From: RGIG6374 sp045600965
GTDB lineage: Bacteria > Bacteroidota > Bacteroidia > Bacteroidales > UBA932
DNA: 43,271 nucleotides
Direction of reading: 5' to 3'
Assembly (NCBI GenBank): GCA_045600965.1
Contig: JAZRYW010000013.1
Coordinates: 1 to 43,271, forward strand
The notes beneath the pieces were generated by a model. The model worked only from the letters and a program-made list of their open reading frames with translations, was not told where the DNA came from and did no database searches. The position numbers and the translations under genes were made by a program. Shown piece after piece: positions 1 through 7,500 of the stretch. Within the stretch, counting starts at the first letter, position 1. Every line of letters begins with the position of its first letter.

Positions 1-3
1 GCC

Positions 4-58
4 AGTGACGGCAAAGTAACAGTCACTGACAGCGAGTGACGGTCAGTGACACGTCACT
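4..58. repeat. Cluster of five AGTGAC/GTCACT words
   Basis: The hexamer AGTGAC, or its complement GTCACT, occurs at 4-9, 22-27, 35-40, 45-50 and 53-58. Copies one and two form an inverted pair (CAGTGAC at 3-9, GTCACTG at 22-28), as do copies three and five (AGTGACG at 35-41, CGTCACT at 52-58). Five copies in 55 bases is far more than chance. It could be an array of binding sites, the edge of a dispersed repeat, or stem-forming RNA. The window starts here, so the array may extend further left. Confidence 0.6.
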
Positions 59-61
59 TGA

Positions 62-101
62 CGAAAGTGGCAGCAAACTCTCAAAAGTTGCTGCCACTTC
101 G
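62..101. repeat. Hairpin with 10-bp perfect stem
   Basis: GTGGCAGCAA (67-76) pairs perfectly with TTGCTGCCAC (88-97), and CGAA/TTCG extends the stem around one bulged A. The loop is 11 bases. It lies about 270 bases past the lipase stop on the minus strand. No run of T follows on either strand, so calling it an intrinsic terminator is only a possibility. Confidence 0.5.
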
Positions 102-203
102 TTGTTATATGGTGTCACACGTACTTTGTCGGAGGCTTACACGAAATTTGACTGAAACGTAGCAAAGTGGAGTTTGCCTGCGGATTTTTCTCTAGGGGTC
201 TCT

Positions 204-257
204 GGGGTCTCCGGGTGAACGGGTGTCTCCGGGTGAACAGGTGTCTCCGGGCTCCGG
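204..257. repeat. Three-copy 18-base tandem repeat
   Basis: Three head-to-tail copies with period 18. The middle copy (222-239) reads GGTGTCTCCGGGTGAACA; the copies at 204-221 and 240-257 are diverged. Read on the minus strand in one frame it would encode repeats of Ser-Pro-Gly-Asp-Thr, but I do not think that frame is a gene. Confidence 0.55.
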
Positions 258-370
258 CAGGGCTTCTGCGCCCGGCCCTTCCTCGAATGAAACCGTGGTA
301 TTGCCGGGCTTCAGTGCAACGTTTCTGGTCTGGTTATCCTTCTGCGGCAGCCGGCGCACGGTGTCCTGTT

Positions 371-2461
371 TTAGAACAGATTCTTGACGATGCTCCAGAA
401 CGTTTCGAGAGCCAGCTTCTCCAGCCATGAGCTTGCATCGTAATACTCAATTACGTATTTGAGGTAGAACTCTATGCCGGAGGTGACGTGGGCGTCCTTC
501 TCCAAAGTGGTGAGGGAACGGTTCCACTTCTTTGCAGCCGCTTCCGAGATGGCGTAGGGTATCGTGTCGTCGGTCTTGCTGTGGTATATCTTTATCTTCG
601 ACTTGTTCGGACCGTCGTAGTTGATTGTGGAATTCCTTTCGGCGGACTCGAACAGCTTGATTATATCCGCATTGGCGTTGAAGCCTTCACCGGCGAAGAA
701 GTCGGGATGGAAGACGTTCTTCACGTCGCTGCCGATCAGATTGTGCCAGGAATTGACGTATGTGGTCGAGAACCTGCCGTAAATCCCTTTGTCGAAGATA
801 TATGGCGCATAGATATTGCGTTCGTTCAGATTCAGCCTGTCTCCGTATATAAGACCGCGCATACTGTATGCTATGAAACCGGTGCGCGTGAAAGGTTGGT
901 CTGCATTTTCGATGAAATGATTGAGGAAGGCGCAGATGTCGTATGGTCCGCCTCCCACACTGACGTCGCCTATCTTCACGGAAGGATTGCGCCTCTCGAG
1001 TTCCTGCAAGGTGGAGATGCTTGCGGCGGCTCCCTGCGAGAAACCTATCAGGCTGATGGTTGGATTGGATGCGGTCCATCCCTTCTGACTTGCGAGGAAG
1101 TCCTGTGCCGCCTCTATCAGGTCGGCGCAGGCCGTGCCCGTCAGGGAGGAATGCATGAAGGGGGTCTGGAGGTCGGCTGTCCTGCTCGCGCCATAGCCCG
1201 GGTAATCGGCCATTGTCGCAATCTGGACCCCTTCCCTGTAGGCCGCCATCATCTCATAGGGCGCGTCCTCATAGGACGGCGCTTCATCGATGTCGCAGGT
1301 CCCGTGCTGGACGCTCAGTATCTTGCTGTAGCCCTTAAGTTTCTTCGGGTATGATATCAGGCCGGACGCCTCCACCACGTTGCCGTTGCGGTCGGTTGTA
1401 GTGTAGATCACCCTGTCGAGCATAATGGTGCCGTTCTTGTCTATCAGGGAATATACAATGTCAACCACGGACTCGTACTGTGATATGTCGACGCCGTAAT
1501 CTGCAATCAGTTCCTTCACCTTCGCCTTGTCTATCGTCTCCTCATCCCTCGAAAGTCTCACGAAACGGCCCGCCCTGGTCGTGACGGCGAAGGGATTGAC
1601 CCTGATGACACCGTTGCGGCTTATGGTTCCTGAGGTTATCCTGGATTTTGCGAAAGTCCTGCCGTCGGTTCCGGTCACAGTGACGGTAAATCCCTTGCTG
1701 AAAGTTACGGGAGGCAGCACAATCCAGAACTCCCTGGCATTGTCGGCGCTGTCGGAAAGCTTCACTCCCTGTCCGCAGTCCAGGGTCAGGCTGGCGGATG
1801 CGTCCTGATGCATCGCCACAGAAGGTATGCCGCCGCTGATGCTTATGTCACCCGTTCCGGAAAGTTTCTCTCCGGCGGTTGAGGTGACCGTCACGCTCGC
1901 AACGGTCATATCGCCGTAAAGATTGAGCACGAGATAGCCGCCGACATTCCTGAAGTTGAAATTGCGGTCCGTCGCAGAGCCCGTCACGGCAACCATCGTG
2001 TTCGATTTCAGGCCGAAGGTACCGTTGCTGAAAGTCTGTACGGAGGGAAAATCATAGGTAATGACACCGTCTTCAGATATCGAGGTCTGCTCGCTGTATG
2101 GATATACTGCATAGTTTGTCGAAAGGCCGTCGCCCTGCTGTGTCTTGTCGTCCAGGACTTTGCTCAATACACCTTCGCTGTCCCCGGTGGAGCCGCAGAA
2201 GACATACTCGAGATTGTCCGTGGTGGCATTGAACACGCTGACGCGGTCATCGGCTGTCCAGTAAAGGTTGTTCCCGTCTCCGATATAAGTCCTGGTGTCA
2301 AGGTTTTCGCGGCCGAACCCTGCAGTGAAGGAGGGAGCGCCTCTGTCAACGGCAACGGCCTCAGGCTCACCGGTCATTGCAGGCATATCGAAAAGTTCGT
2401 TGCAGGACGCCAGTGCAAGCAGACCCAGAAGGGCCGGAAGAAAGAGTTTCGCCTTTTTCAT
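371..2461 (-). CDS. Secreted lipase-like alpha/beta hydrolase lipoprotein with fimbrillin-like N-terminal region
   Basis: 696 residues. I chose the ATG at 2461 because it begins a clear lipoprotein signal (MKKAKLF..., hydrophobic core, lipobox LASC with Cys20); the open frame extends upstream without signal features. Residues 45-290 are beta-rich and resemble the fimbrillin-like domains of Bacteroidales adhesins (NLYWTADDRVSVFN; late GTISRNGVIRV). Residues about 350-670 are an alpha/beta hydrolase of the secretory-lipase/prolyl-peptidase-like type: nucleophile Ser475 in GFSQG, likely acid Asp631 or Asp632 (KTDDTIPY), likely base His658 (KDAHVTSG). It should sit in the outer membrane and hydrolyse an ester; the substrate cannot be told. 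It appears monocistronic, with a leader of about 150 bases. The hydrolase assignment is firm; the fimbrillin-like label is inferred from sequence flavour. Confidence 0.8.
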   Translation of the reverse strand: MKKAKLFLPALLGLLALASCNELFDMPAMTGEPEAVAVDRGAPSFTAGFGRENLDTRTYIGDGNNLYWTADDRVSVFNATTDNLEYVFCGSTGDSEGVLSKVLDDKTQQGDGLSTNYAVYPYSEQTSISEDGVITYDFPSVQTFSNGTFGLKSNTMVAVTGSATDRNFNFRNVGGYLVLNLYGDMTVASVTVTSTAGEKLSGTGDISISGGIPSVAMHQDASASLTLDCGQGVKLSDSADNAREFWIVLPPVTFSKGFTVTVTGTDGRTFAKSRITSGTISRNGVIRVNPFAVTTRAGRFVRLSRDEETIDKAKVKELIADYGVDISQYESVVDIVYSLIDKNGTIMLDRVIYTTTDRNGNVVEASGLISYPKKLKGYSKILSVQHGTCDIDEAPSYEDAPYEMMAAYREGVQIATMADYPGYGASRTADLQTPFMHSSLTGTACADLIEAAQDFLASQKGWTASNPTISLIGFSQGAAASISTLQELERRNPSVKIGDVSVGGGPYDICAFLNHFIENADQPFTRTGFIAYSMRGLIYGDRLNLNERNIYAPYIFDKGIYGRFSTTYVNSWHNLIGSDVKNVFHPDFFAGEGFNANADIIKLFESAERNSTINYDGPNKSKIKIYHSKTDDTIPYAISEAAAKKWNRSLTTLEKDAHVTSGIEFYLKYVIEYYDASSWLEKLALETFWSIVKNLF

Positions 2462-2618
2462 ATTACAAGTCCCAGAATCCGAGTCCGACAGGATTTTCAA
2501 GATTGGAAATTGAATCAGGCGAGCCCTGAAGCAATGCTCCGCTAAGGAAGAATTCCGAAACAGCAATATCGGGAGAGGAATAAACAAACATAAATACATC
2601 CAATTATAATATCGGCCG

Positions 2619-2651
2619 CGAATATAGATATAAATTTTGTTATTTACTCAA
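2619..2651 (-). promoter_or_regulatory. Candidate promoter of the lipase gene
   Basis: On the minus strand, TATATTCG (2619-2626) is one base off the Bacteroidota -7 box TAnnTTTG, and TTG (2649-2651) lies 22 bases upstream, slightly longer than the usual 19-21. Transcription would start near 2613, giving a leader of about 150 bases. The -33 element overlaps the end of the RNA methyltransferase gene. Confidence 0.35.
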
Positions 2652-3437
2652 TTCCCAGAAAGCAACTGCAGCCGCGGCTGCGACATTGAGGGAGTCGACA
2701 TTGTTCTTCATCGGTATCCTGACGACAAAATCCGACTCGGATATTGTCTCTCGGGACAGTCCGTCACCCTCGGTGCCGAGAATCAGGGCAAGGCGGTCAA
2801 CCGTCTTCAGGACAGGGTCGTCAAGTGTGATGCTCCGTTCCGTGAGCGCCATCGCGGCTGTCTTGAATCCGTATTCCCGGAGCGAGCTCACAGGAGCGTC
2901 GAGCCAGGTCCAGGGCGCCTGGAACACCGTACCCATCGACACTCTGACAGCACGGCGGTTCAGCGGGTCGCAGGTGGTCCTGGTCAGAAGGACGGCATCC
3001 ACTCCGAGGGCTATCGCGGAGCGGAAGATGGCGCCTATGTTGGTGGTGTTGGTCACGCTGTCTATGACCACGACAAGGTGCGCGTCGCGGAGCACCTGGG
3101 CCACAGCAGGAAGCTGGGGCCGGCGCATCGCGCACATCACACACCTTGTAAGCGGAAAGCCGGTAAGCTGCTTGAGCAGTTCGTGTTCCCCCACATAGAC
3201 GGGGATGTCCCCCACTCTCTCCACGACACGCGCCGCGATGCCGCCCAGATGACGTTCCTCCGTGATAAGGGCGAAGGGCTCGTACCCGCAGTCCAGTGCG
3301 AGGTTTATTACCTTCCCGCTTTCGGCAATGAAAAGCTTCTCCCCGAACAGGCGCGTGTCACAAAGCTGCGCGTCTGTAAGCGAGGAGAAGATTTCAAGTC
3401 CCGGTTCGTCAATCGATCTGACTTGAATTACCGGCAT
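2640..3437 (-). CDS. TrmH/SpoU-family RNA 2'-O-methyltransferase
   Basis: 265 residues, a normal length for a SpoU-type enzyme with a short N-terminal substrate-binding domain. The C-terminal SPOUT knot domain is clear: VIDSVTNTTNIGAIFRSA (the conserved N-x-G-x-x-x-R motif with catalytic Arg), LILGTEGDGLS (motif 2) and IPMKNNVDSLNVAAAAAV (motif 3, SAM-binding knot). The enzyme methylates ribose 2'-OH in tRNA or rRNA using SAM in the cytoplasm; the exact nucleotide cannot be assigned. It starts 5 bases after the GH3 stop, so it is the last gene of the Rid-DUF1573-GH3 operon and is probably co-transcribed by position rather than by shared function. Confidence 0.9.
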   Translation of the reverse strand: MPVIQVRSIDEPGLEIFSSLTDAQLCDTRLFGEKLFIAESGKVINLALDCGYEPFALITEERHLGGIAARVVERVGDIPVYVGEHELLKQLTGFPLTRCVMCAMRRPQLPAVAQVLRDAHLVVVIDSVTNTTNIGAIFRSAIALGVDAVLLTRTTCDPLNRRAVRVSMGTVFQAPWTWLDAPVSSLREYGFKTAAMALTERSITLDDPVLKTVDRLALILGTEGDGLSRETISESDFVVRIPMKNNVDSLNVAAAAAVAFWELSK

Positions 3438-3442
3438 AGTTC

Positions 3443-6058
3443 CTAGATTGTGAGTTCGACAGCCTTGAGGTCCTCATCCCTCGATGAACCGCCGTAGAGT
3501 ATCTGATAGCGGCCGGGCTTTACGGAAAGGCCGTCAACGGATTCATCGTAGTATTCGAACGCCTCGTCGGTAAGGCTTATCTTGACATCGGCTGTCTTGC
3601 CCGCCTTGATGGCAACCCTCTTGAAGCCCTTGAGCGACTTGATGGGAGCCAGTGGATTGTCGAGCGACTTGACATAGATCTGAACGACTTCCTCGCCGTC
3701 CCTGTCGCCCGTGTTGGTGACGGGAACGGTGATGGAGCTGCGGCCGTCCATAGTGGCCTCGCCATATTCGAAGGTGGTGTAGCTCAGACCGTAGCCGAAT
3801 GCATAAAGGGGCTGGCCGTGGAAATATCTGTAGGTCCTTCCTTCCATACTGTAGTCCTCGAAGTCGGGAAGCTGGGAGGTGGAGGCGTAGAAGGTGACGG
3901 GCAGACGGCCTGCGGGATTGTAGTCGCCGAAGAGGACGGCTGCAACTGCGTGGCCCATTGCCTCGCCTGCATACCAGGCCTGGAGAAGGGCGTCATATTC
4001 GTGTTCGATGCCGCCGAAACCGATTGCGGAGCCGGAGCAGTTGACAAGGACAACGGGTTTTCCGGTGGCGTCCATAGCGGCTATGAGGTCCTGCTGGACG
4101 TCGGGAAGTTCTATCCTTGTTCGGTCGCCGCCTGCGAATCCGTCATAGTGTACGGGCATTTCCTCGCCTTCCAGACGGGCTGAGAGACCGCCCACGACGA
4201 TGATGGCGTCAGCGTCGGAGACCTTCTGTGCGAGAGCGCCGAAATCGGGAAGCACACGGCGGAAGAAGTCGATTCCGAAGAATGCGGAACCTTCCTCACC
4301 CTTTGTGTATTCTACGGTGACGTCGTAGGTTTCGCCTTCGACTACGGGGAAAGTGGTGGAGGGTTCCTCATTGCGTGACCATCTGAACCCCTCGGTCGGA
4401 TTGGTCTGCTCGGCTACGGCAACGCCGTTGACAGTGAGCCTGTATGTGTCGTTTCCACGGACGGTATAGAACATGTCGCCGGTGAAATCAGCGGTGAAGC
4501 TGCCGGTGAAGCGTGCGCAGAAGTCAGTTCCGGGCATACCGGGTTCGAAACGGTGGTCGCCCATAGTGTGCTTGGAGTAACTTGAGGCATAGTCGGCCGA
4601 GGCGATGGCTTCGCCTTCGAATTTCTGACCGTTGTAGTAGTCAACGTGGATGCCCTTGCCTTCGTTGAAGGAGCCCATATAATTGATGGTCATATACCTG
4701 TCGACGAGTTCGCAGCCCTGGTCATATATGACTTCGGCGCCGGGGACGAGCTCCCTGATTGCGTCCACAATCGAAAGAGTGTGCTCCGCCGTGGGGGTGC
4801 CGTTGTAGTTGCCCAGGTGCATCGACACGTTGTCGGCGTTGGGGCCTACCACCGCAATCTTTTTGATATCCTTCGACAGAGGCAGTATGCCGTTGTTCTT
4901 CAGGAGCACCATAGCTTCGCGGGCGGCCTTCTCGGCGAGCGCGTTGTGAGCGGGTGAACTCATATCATCCTTGCCGAGTTTCCTCCAGGGATCGAGTTCC
5001 ACGGGATCGTGCATACCGAGTTCGATTCTTGCCCTGAGCACTCTGCGCAGGCTGTTGTCGACTTCGTCTTCGGTGAGAAGTCCGCGTTCCACGGCTTCTG
5101 TGATGGCCCTGTAGCTGGTGCCGCATTCAACGTCGGTGCCGGCCTTGATGGCGGCTGCAGTTGCGGTTGCGGCATCGGGATGCGTCTCGTGCTGTCCGGG
5201 ACGGTAGAAGTTGTCGATTGCGCCGCAGTCCGAAACCACGAAACCGTCGAATCCCCACTTGTCGCGGAGTATGTCATTGAGAAGTCTTTCGCTGCCGCAG
5301 CAGGGATCGCCCTCATAACGGTTGTATGCGCCCATCACTTCCTCAACCTTGCCTTCCATAACGAGCTTCTTGAAGGCGGGAAGATAGGTCTCCCACAGGT
5401 CACGCTGCGATACGGACACGTCGAAACGGTGTCTCGAAGGTTCGGGACCGCTGTGCACTGCATAGTGCTTGGCGCAGGCGTGGGTCTTCACATAGTTTTC
5501 GTTGTCACCCTGCATTCCTCTGACGAGCGCGGTTCCCATCACACCCGTAAGATAAGGGTCCTCACCGGATGTTTCCTGGCCGCGGCCCCATCTGGGGTCA
5601 CGGAAGATGTTGATGTTGGGGCACCAGAAGGACAGGCCCTGATGCCAGGCTCCTCCGGTGGGTTCGGTCTTGCCGAACTGGTTGTGGTCAGTGATGTTCC
5701 AGTGAGCGCGGGCTTCGTCGGACACCACGGTGTAGATCTCGAACTGCTGTTCGGGGTCGAATGTGGCGGCAAGGCCTATCGCCTGGGGGAATACGGTTGC
5801 GTCCTGTGCGCAGATACCGTGGCAAGCCTCTGACCACCAGTTGTACGCCGGTATGCCGAGTCTGTCGATTGAGATGGAGCCGTTCATCAGCAGTCCCTCC
5901 TTCTCTTCGAGAGTGAGCAGGGAGATGAGATTCTCGACTCTTTCGCTTACGGAAAGTCCGGGGTCCTGGAAGGGATACTCATAGACCGTCTTTCCCTTGC
6001 ATCCTGTCAGCGCGAGTGCGGCGGTCAGGAGCACAGTGAGTGTAAATGTTTTACGCAT
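3443..6058 (-). CDS. GH3 beta-glycosidase lipoprotein with PA14 domain (beta-xylosidase/beta-glucosidase type)
   Basis: 871 residues. Lipoprotein signal ending LTGC (Cys20). GH3 N-terminal barrel about 35-350, with catalytic nucleophile Asp277 in the VVSDCGAI motif and substrate-binding signature KHYAVHSGPE (197-206). The GH3 C-terminal sandwich begins near 385 (REAMVLLKNNGILPL) and is interrupted by a PA14 domain at about 467-598. The motif RLEGEEMP follows, carrying the likely acid/base glutamate, and a fibronectin-III-like domain ends the protein. The arrangement fits exo-acting retaining enzymes that remove beta-linked glucose or xylose from oligosaccharides in the periplasm or on the cell surface. 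Substrate is not determinable from sequence. Its stop is 5 bases before the methyltransferase start, and its start 2 bases after the DUF1573 stop. Confidence 0.92.
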   Translation of the reverse strand: MRKTFTLTVLLTAALALTGCKGKTVYEYPFQDPGLSVSERVENLISLLTLEEKEGLLMNGSISIDRLGIPAYNWWSEACHGICAQDATVFPQAIGLAATFDPEQQFEIYTVVSDEARAHWNITDHNQFGKTEPTGGAWHQGLSFWCPNINIFRDPRWGRGQETSGEDPYLTGVMGTALVRGMQGDNENYVKTHACAKHYAVHSGPEPSRHRFDVSVSQRDLWETYLPAFKKLVMEGKVEEVMGAYNRYEGDPCCGSERLLNDILRDKWGFDGFVVSDCGAIDNFYRPGQHETHPDAATATAAAIKAGTDVECGTSYRAITEAVERGLLTEDEVDNSLRRVLRARIELGMHDPVELDPWRKLGKDDMSSPAHNALAEKAAREAMVLLKNNGILPLSKDIKKIAVVGPNADNVSMHLGNYNGTPTAEHTLSIVDAIRELVPGAEVIYDQGCELVDRYMTINYMGSFNEGKGIHVDYYNGQKFEGEAIASADYASSYSKHTMGDHRFEPGMPGTDFCARFTGSFTADFTGDMFYTVRGNDTYRLTVNGVAVAEQTNPTEGFRWSRNEEPSTTFPVVEGETYDVTVEYTKGEEGSAFFGIDFFRRVLPDFGALAQKVSDADAIIVVGGLSARLEGEEMPVHYDGFAGGDRTRIELPDVQQDLIAAMDATGKPVVLVNCSGSAIGFGGIEHEYDALLQAWYAGEAMGHAVAAVLFGDYNPAGRLPVTFYASTSQLPDFEDYSMEGRTYRYFHGQPLYAFGYGLSYTTFEYGEATMDGRSSITVPVTNTGDRDGEEVVQIYVKSLDNPLAPIKSLKGFKRVAIKAGKTADVKISLTDEAFEYYDESVDGLSVKPGRYQILYGGSSRDEDLKAVELTI

Positions 6059-6060
6059 AA

Positions 6061-6456
6061 TTATTGAGGTTGAAGGATATTGGCGTTGATGTCAAGTCTG
6101 CCGAGGGACTTCCCACCGGCATCAAGCAGTTCCACACTGCGCTGCACGCTGCCCTTCTCTCCTTTCGGGTCGAACGAGACAGTGATCTCGAACATCTCCC
6201 CCGGGGTGAGCGTCACGGGATATGCAAGCACGTTCACGCAGTTGCAGCTCGGCACGAAATTCTGGATTCTGACCTCTCCGGACGAAGTGTTGACCGCCGT
6301 GAATGTGTGAAACACCGCGGAGGCGTCGCCCGACAGCGTTCCGCAGTCCCAGAGAGTATGGTCGAAATCAAGCAAGCTTTCCCCGCCGGAGGAGCAGGAA
6401 CAGGACAGGGCCGCAAAGGCCATTGCAAGGAGTGCCGTCATCACTGCGTGTTTCAT
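6061..6456 (-). CDS. DUF1573 lipoprotein
   Basis: 131 residues from the ATG at 6456, whose ATGA overlaps the TGA of the upstream Rid-domain gene; this coupling and the signal peptide (MKHAVMTALLAMAFAALSCSC) fix the start. The mature part is one immunoglobulin-like DUF1573 domain, with the usual features: DCGTLSGD near the start, FTAVNTSSGEVRI, the paired cysteines in VPSCNCV, and VSFDPKGEKG. DUF1573 proteins are common exported Bacteroidota proteins of unknown function, related to ASH-like domains. The gene sits between a Rid protein and a GH3 enzyme and gives no further hint. Confidence 0.85.
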   Translation of the reverse strand: MKHAVMTALLAMAFAALSCSCSSGGESLLDFDHTLWDCGTLSGDASAVFHTFTAVNTSSGEVRIQNFVPSCNCVNVLAYPVTLTPGEMFEITVSFDPKGEKGSVQRSVELLDAGGKSLGRLDINANILQPQ

Positions 6457-7442
6457 ACCATACATTCCATCTCGATGAGCCATTGGGGCCGGCATACGGG
6501 GGCAAGCAGCAGGACGCAGGGCTTGCCGGGGAATTTGGCGGCGAACATAGGCGCCACCTTATCATAGTCAGAGGCATTGCGGAGATAGACAATCATCTGG
6601 GAGACGTCATCCCATCCGCAGTGAGCCTCCTCCAGAAGCTTTTCCACGTTCTCCCACATACGCAGGGTCTGCCGCACGACATCACCCACGTGCACCACTT
6701 CGCCACGGTTGCCGATGCTGGCCGTGCCGGAGATGAAAGTTGCAGAGCAACCGCCGCAGGTCATCCTGACGCCCCTTTCGAAGGTGACGCCGTATTCATA
6801 CGTCGGATTGAGGTGGGTCGGAGCATACAGATAGCGCTGCTTCAAATCCGGGGAAAGGACCGCGTAGGCATCCATCTGGACAATGCCGCCGGGGGTGCAG
6901 GGCGTGCCCTGGATACCGGTGCTGGCAATGTAGTGCGTGTCGCTGGTCATACCGGCCGCATCGAAATGTTCCATCCTTCCCTTCACCACGCCGCTGTAGT
7001 TGCTGTCAATGTCGGACACGTGTATCCAGGTACGTATGCAGTTGGCTTCGAGCGTCATACCGTATTTGTGCAGGATATCGCCGTATTTGAGGAAAACCGC
7101 TGACATCTGGCTGAAGGAGTCATCTCCAGCGGCTGTTATGCCGGCCGTCCACAGATGTCTTTGATCGCCTTCCACGGCCAGGGTGGAGCCCTCCGGGAAG
7201 GTCAGCTCCGCACCCGATACGAGCCACAGCCACACGGCCGCCGTCGCTTTGGAAAGAGGCGGCTGGCATATCACGCTGACAGCGCCCTTGCCATCGGGAA
7301 GGCTGTCCGCCTGCAGTGGGTCGGAAAGGAAGTAGCGCTTGAAGACGGTCTGATAACCTTCCTGATGAGAAACGCATTCGCGTTCCATTTCCAGAAGCCT
7401 TTCCACGCTTTCTGCCTCCAATATGCGGTGAAGATGGTTCAT
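6453..7442 (-). CDS. Double Rid-domain (YjgF/chorismatase-like) protein
   Basis: About 329 residues from the ATG at 7442. The open frame could start at a TTG at 7451, but that TTG lies inside the TATATTTG promoter box, so the ATG is preferred. The C-terminal half (from about residue 210) is a recognisable Rid/YjgF domain: SGTASIGNRGEVVHVGDVVRQ, then TLRMWENVEKLLEEAHCGWDD, and the ending CRPQWLIEMECM, with Arg and Glu where RidA has its substrate-binding residues. The N-terminal half resembles a second, diverged copy, as in chorismatase-like FkbO/Hyg5 relatives. Rid proteins hydrolyse reactive enamines; chorismatases split chorismate. I cannot choose between these. It heads the operon DUF1573-GH3-TrmH. 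Confidence 0.75.
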   Translation of the reverse strand: MNHLHRILEAESVERLLEMERECVSHQEGYQTVFKRYFLSDPLQADSLPDGKGAVSVICQPPLSKATAAVWLWLVSGAELTFPEGSTLAVEGDQRHLWTAGITAAGDDSFSQMSAVFLKYGDILHKYGMTLEANCIRTWIHVSDIDSNYSGVVKGRMEHFDAAGMTSDTHYIASTGIQGTPCTPGGIVQMDAYAVLSPDLKQRYLYAPTHLNPTYEYGVTFERGVRMTCGGCSATFISGTASIGNRGEVVHVGDVVRQTLRMWENVEKLLEEAHCGWDDVSQMIVYLRNASDYDKVAPMFAAKFPGKPCVLLLAPVCRPQWLIEMECMV

Positions 7443-7448
7443 ATCACG

Positions 7449-7456
7449 CAAATATA
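7449..7456 (-). promoter_or_regulatory. -7 box of the Rid-domain operon
   Basis: TATATTTG on the minus strand matches TAnnTTTG exactly. Only six bases (7443-7448) separate it from the ATG at 7442, so the mRNA should have almost no leader. A possible -33 element, TTCG, lies 18 bases upstream; it is a weak match. Confidence 0.55.
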
Positions 7457-7491
7457 AAGAAAAAAGGCGTATAACGAACTAATAAGATCAC

Positions 7492-7499
7492 TACATTTG
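7492..7499 (+). promoter_or_regulatory. -7 box of the HD-acetyltransferase gene
   Basis: TACATTTG matches TAnnTTTG exactly and ends one base before the ATG at 7501. With normal spacing, transcription would begin just inside the open frame, which would make the second ATG (7522, Met8) the working start. No clear -33 TTG is visible at the expected distance. Confidence 0.5.
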
Positions 7500-7500
7500 C

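Larger units (their letters stand above)
1..370. other. Non-coding, repeat-bearing left edge
   Basis: No convincing gene lies here. Short open frames exist on both strands over about 167-430, but they are rich in Arg, Pro and Gly, follow the tandem repeat, overlap the end of the lipase gene, and match nothing I recognise. The stretch holds three kinds of repeat, listed separately: a cluster of AGTGAC words (4-58), a hairpin (62-101) and an 18-base tandem repeat (204-257). The neighbouring gene on the left is outside the window, so this may be the downstream region of two convergent genes. Confidence 0.6.

Noticed and set aside
167..430. 87-codon plus frame and 78-codon minus frame over the tandem repeat
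   Set aside because: Both follow the 18-base repeat, have skewed composition, lack recognisable motifs and overlap the lipase end.
2637..3446. Long plus-strand frame opposite the RNA methyltransferase
   Set aside because: It mirrors the GC-rich codons of the real gene; the minus frame has all SPOUT motifs.
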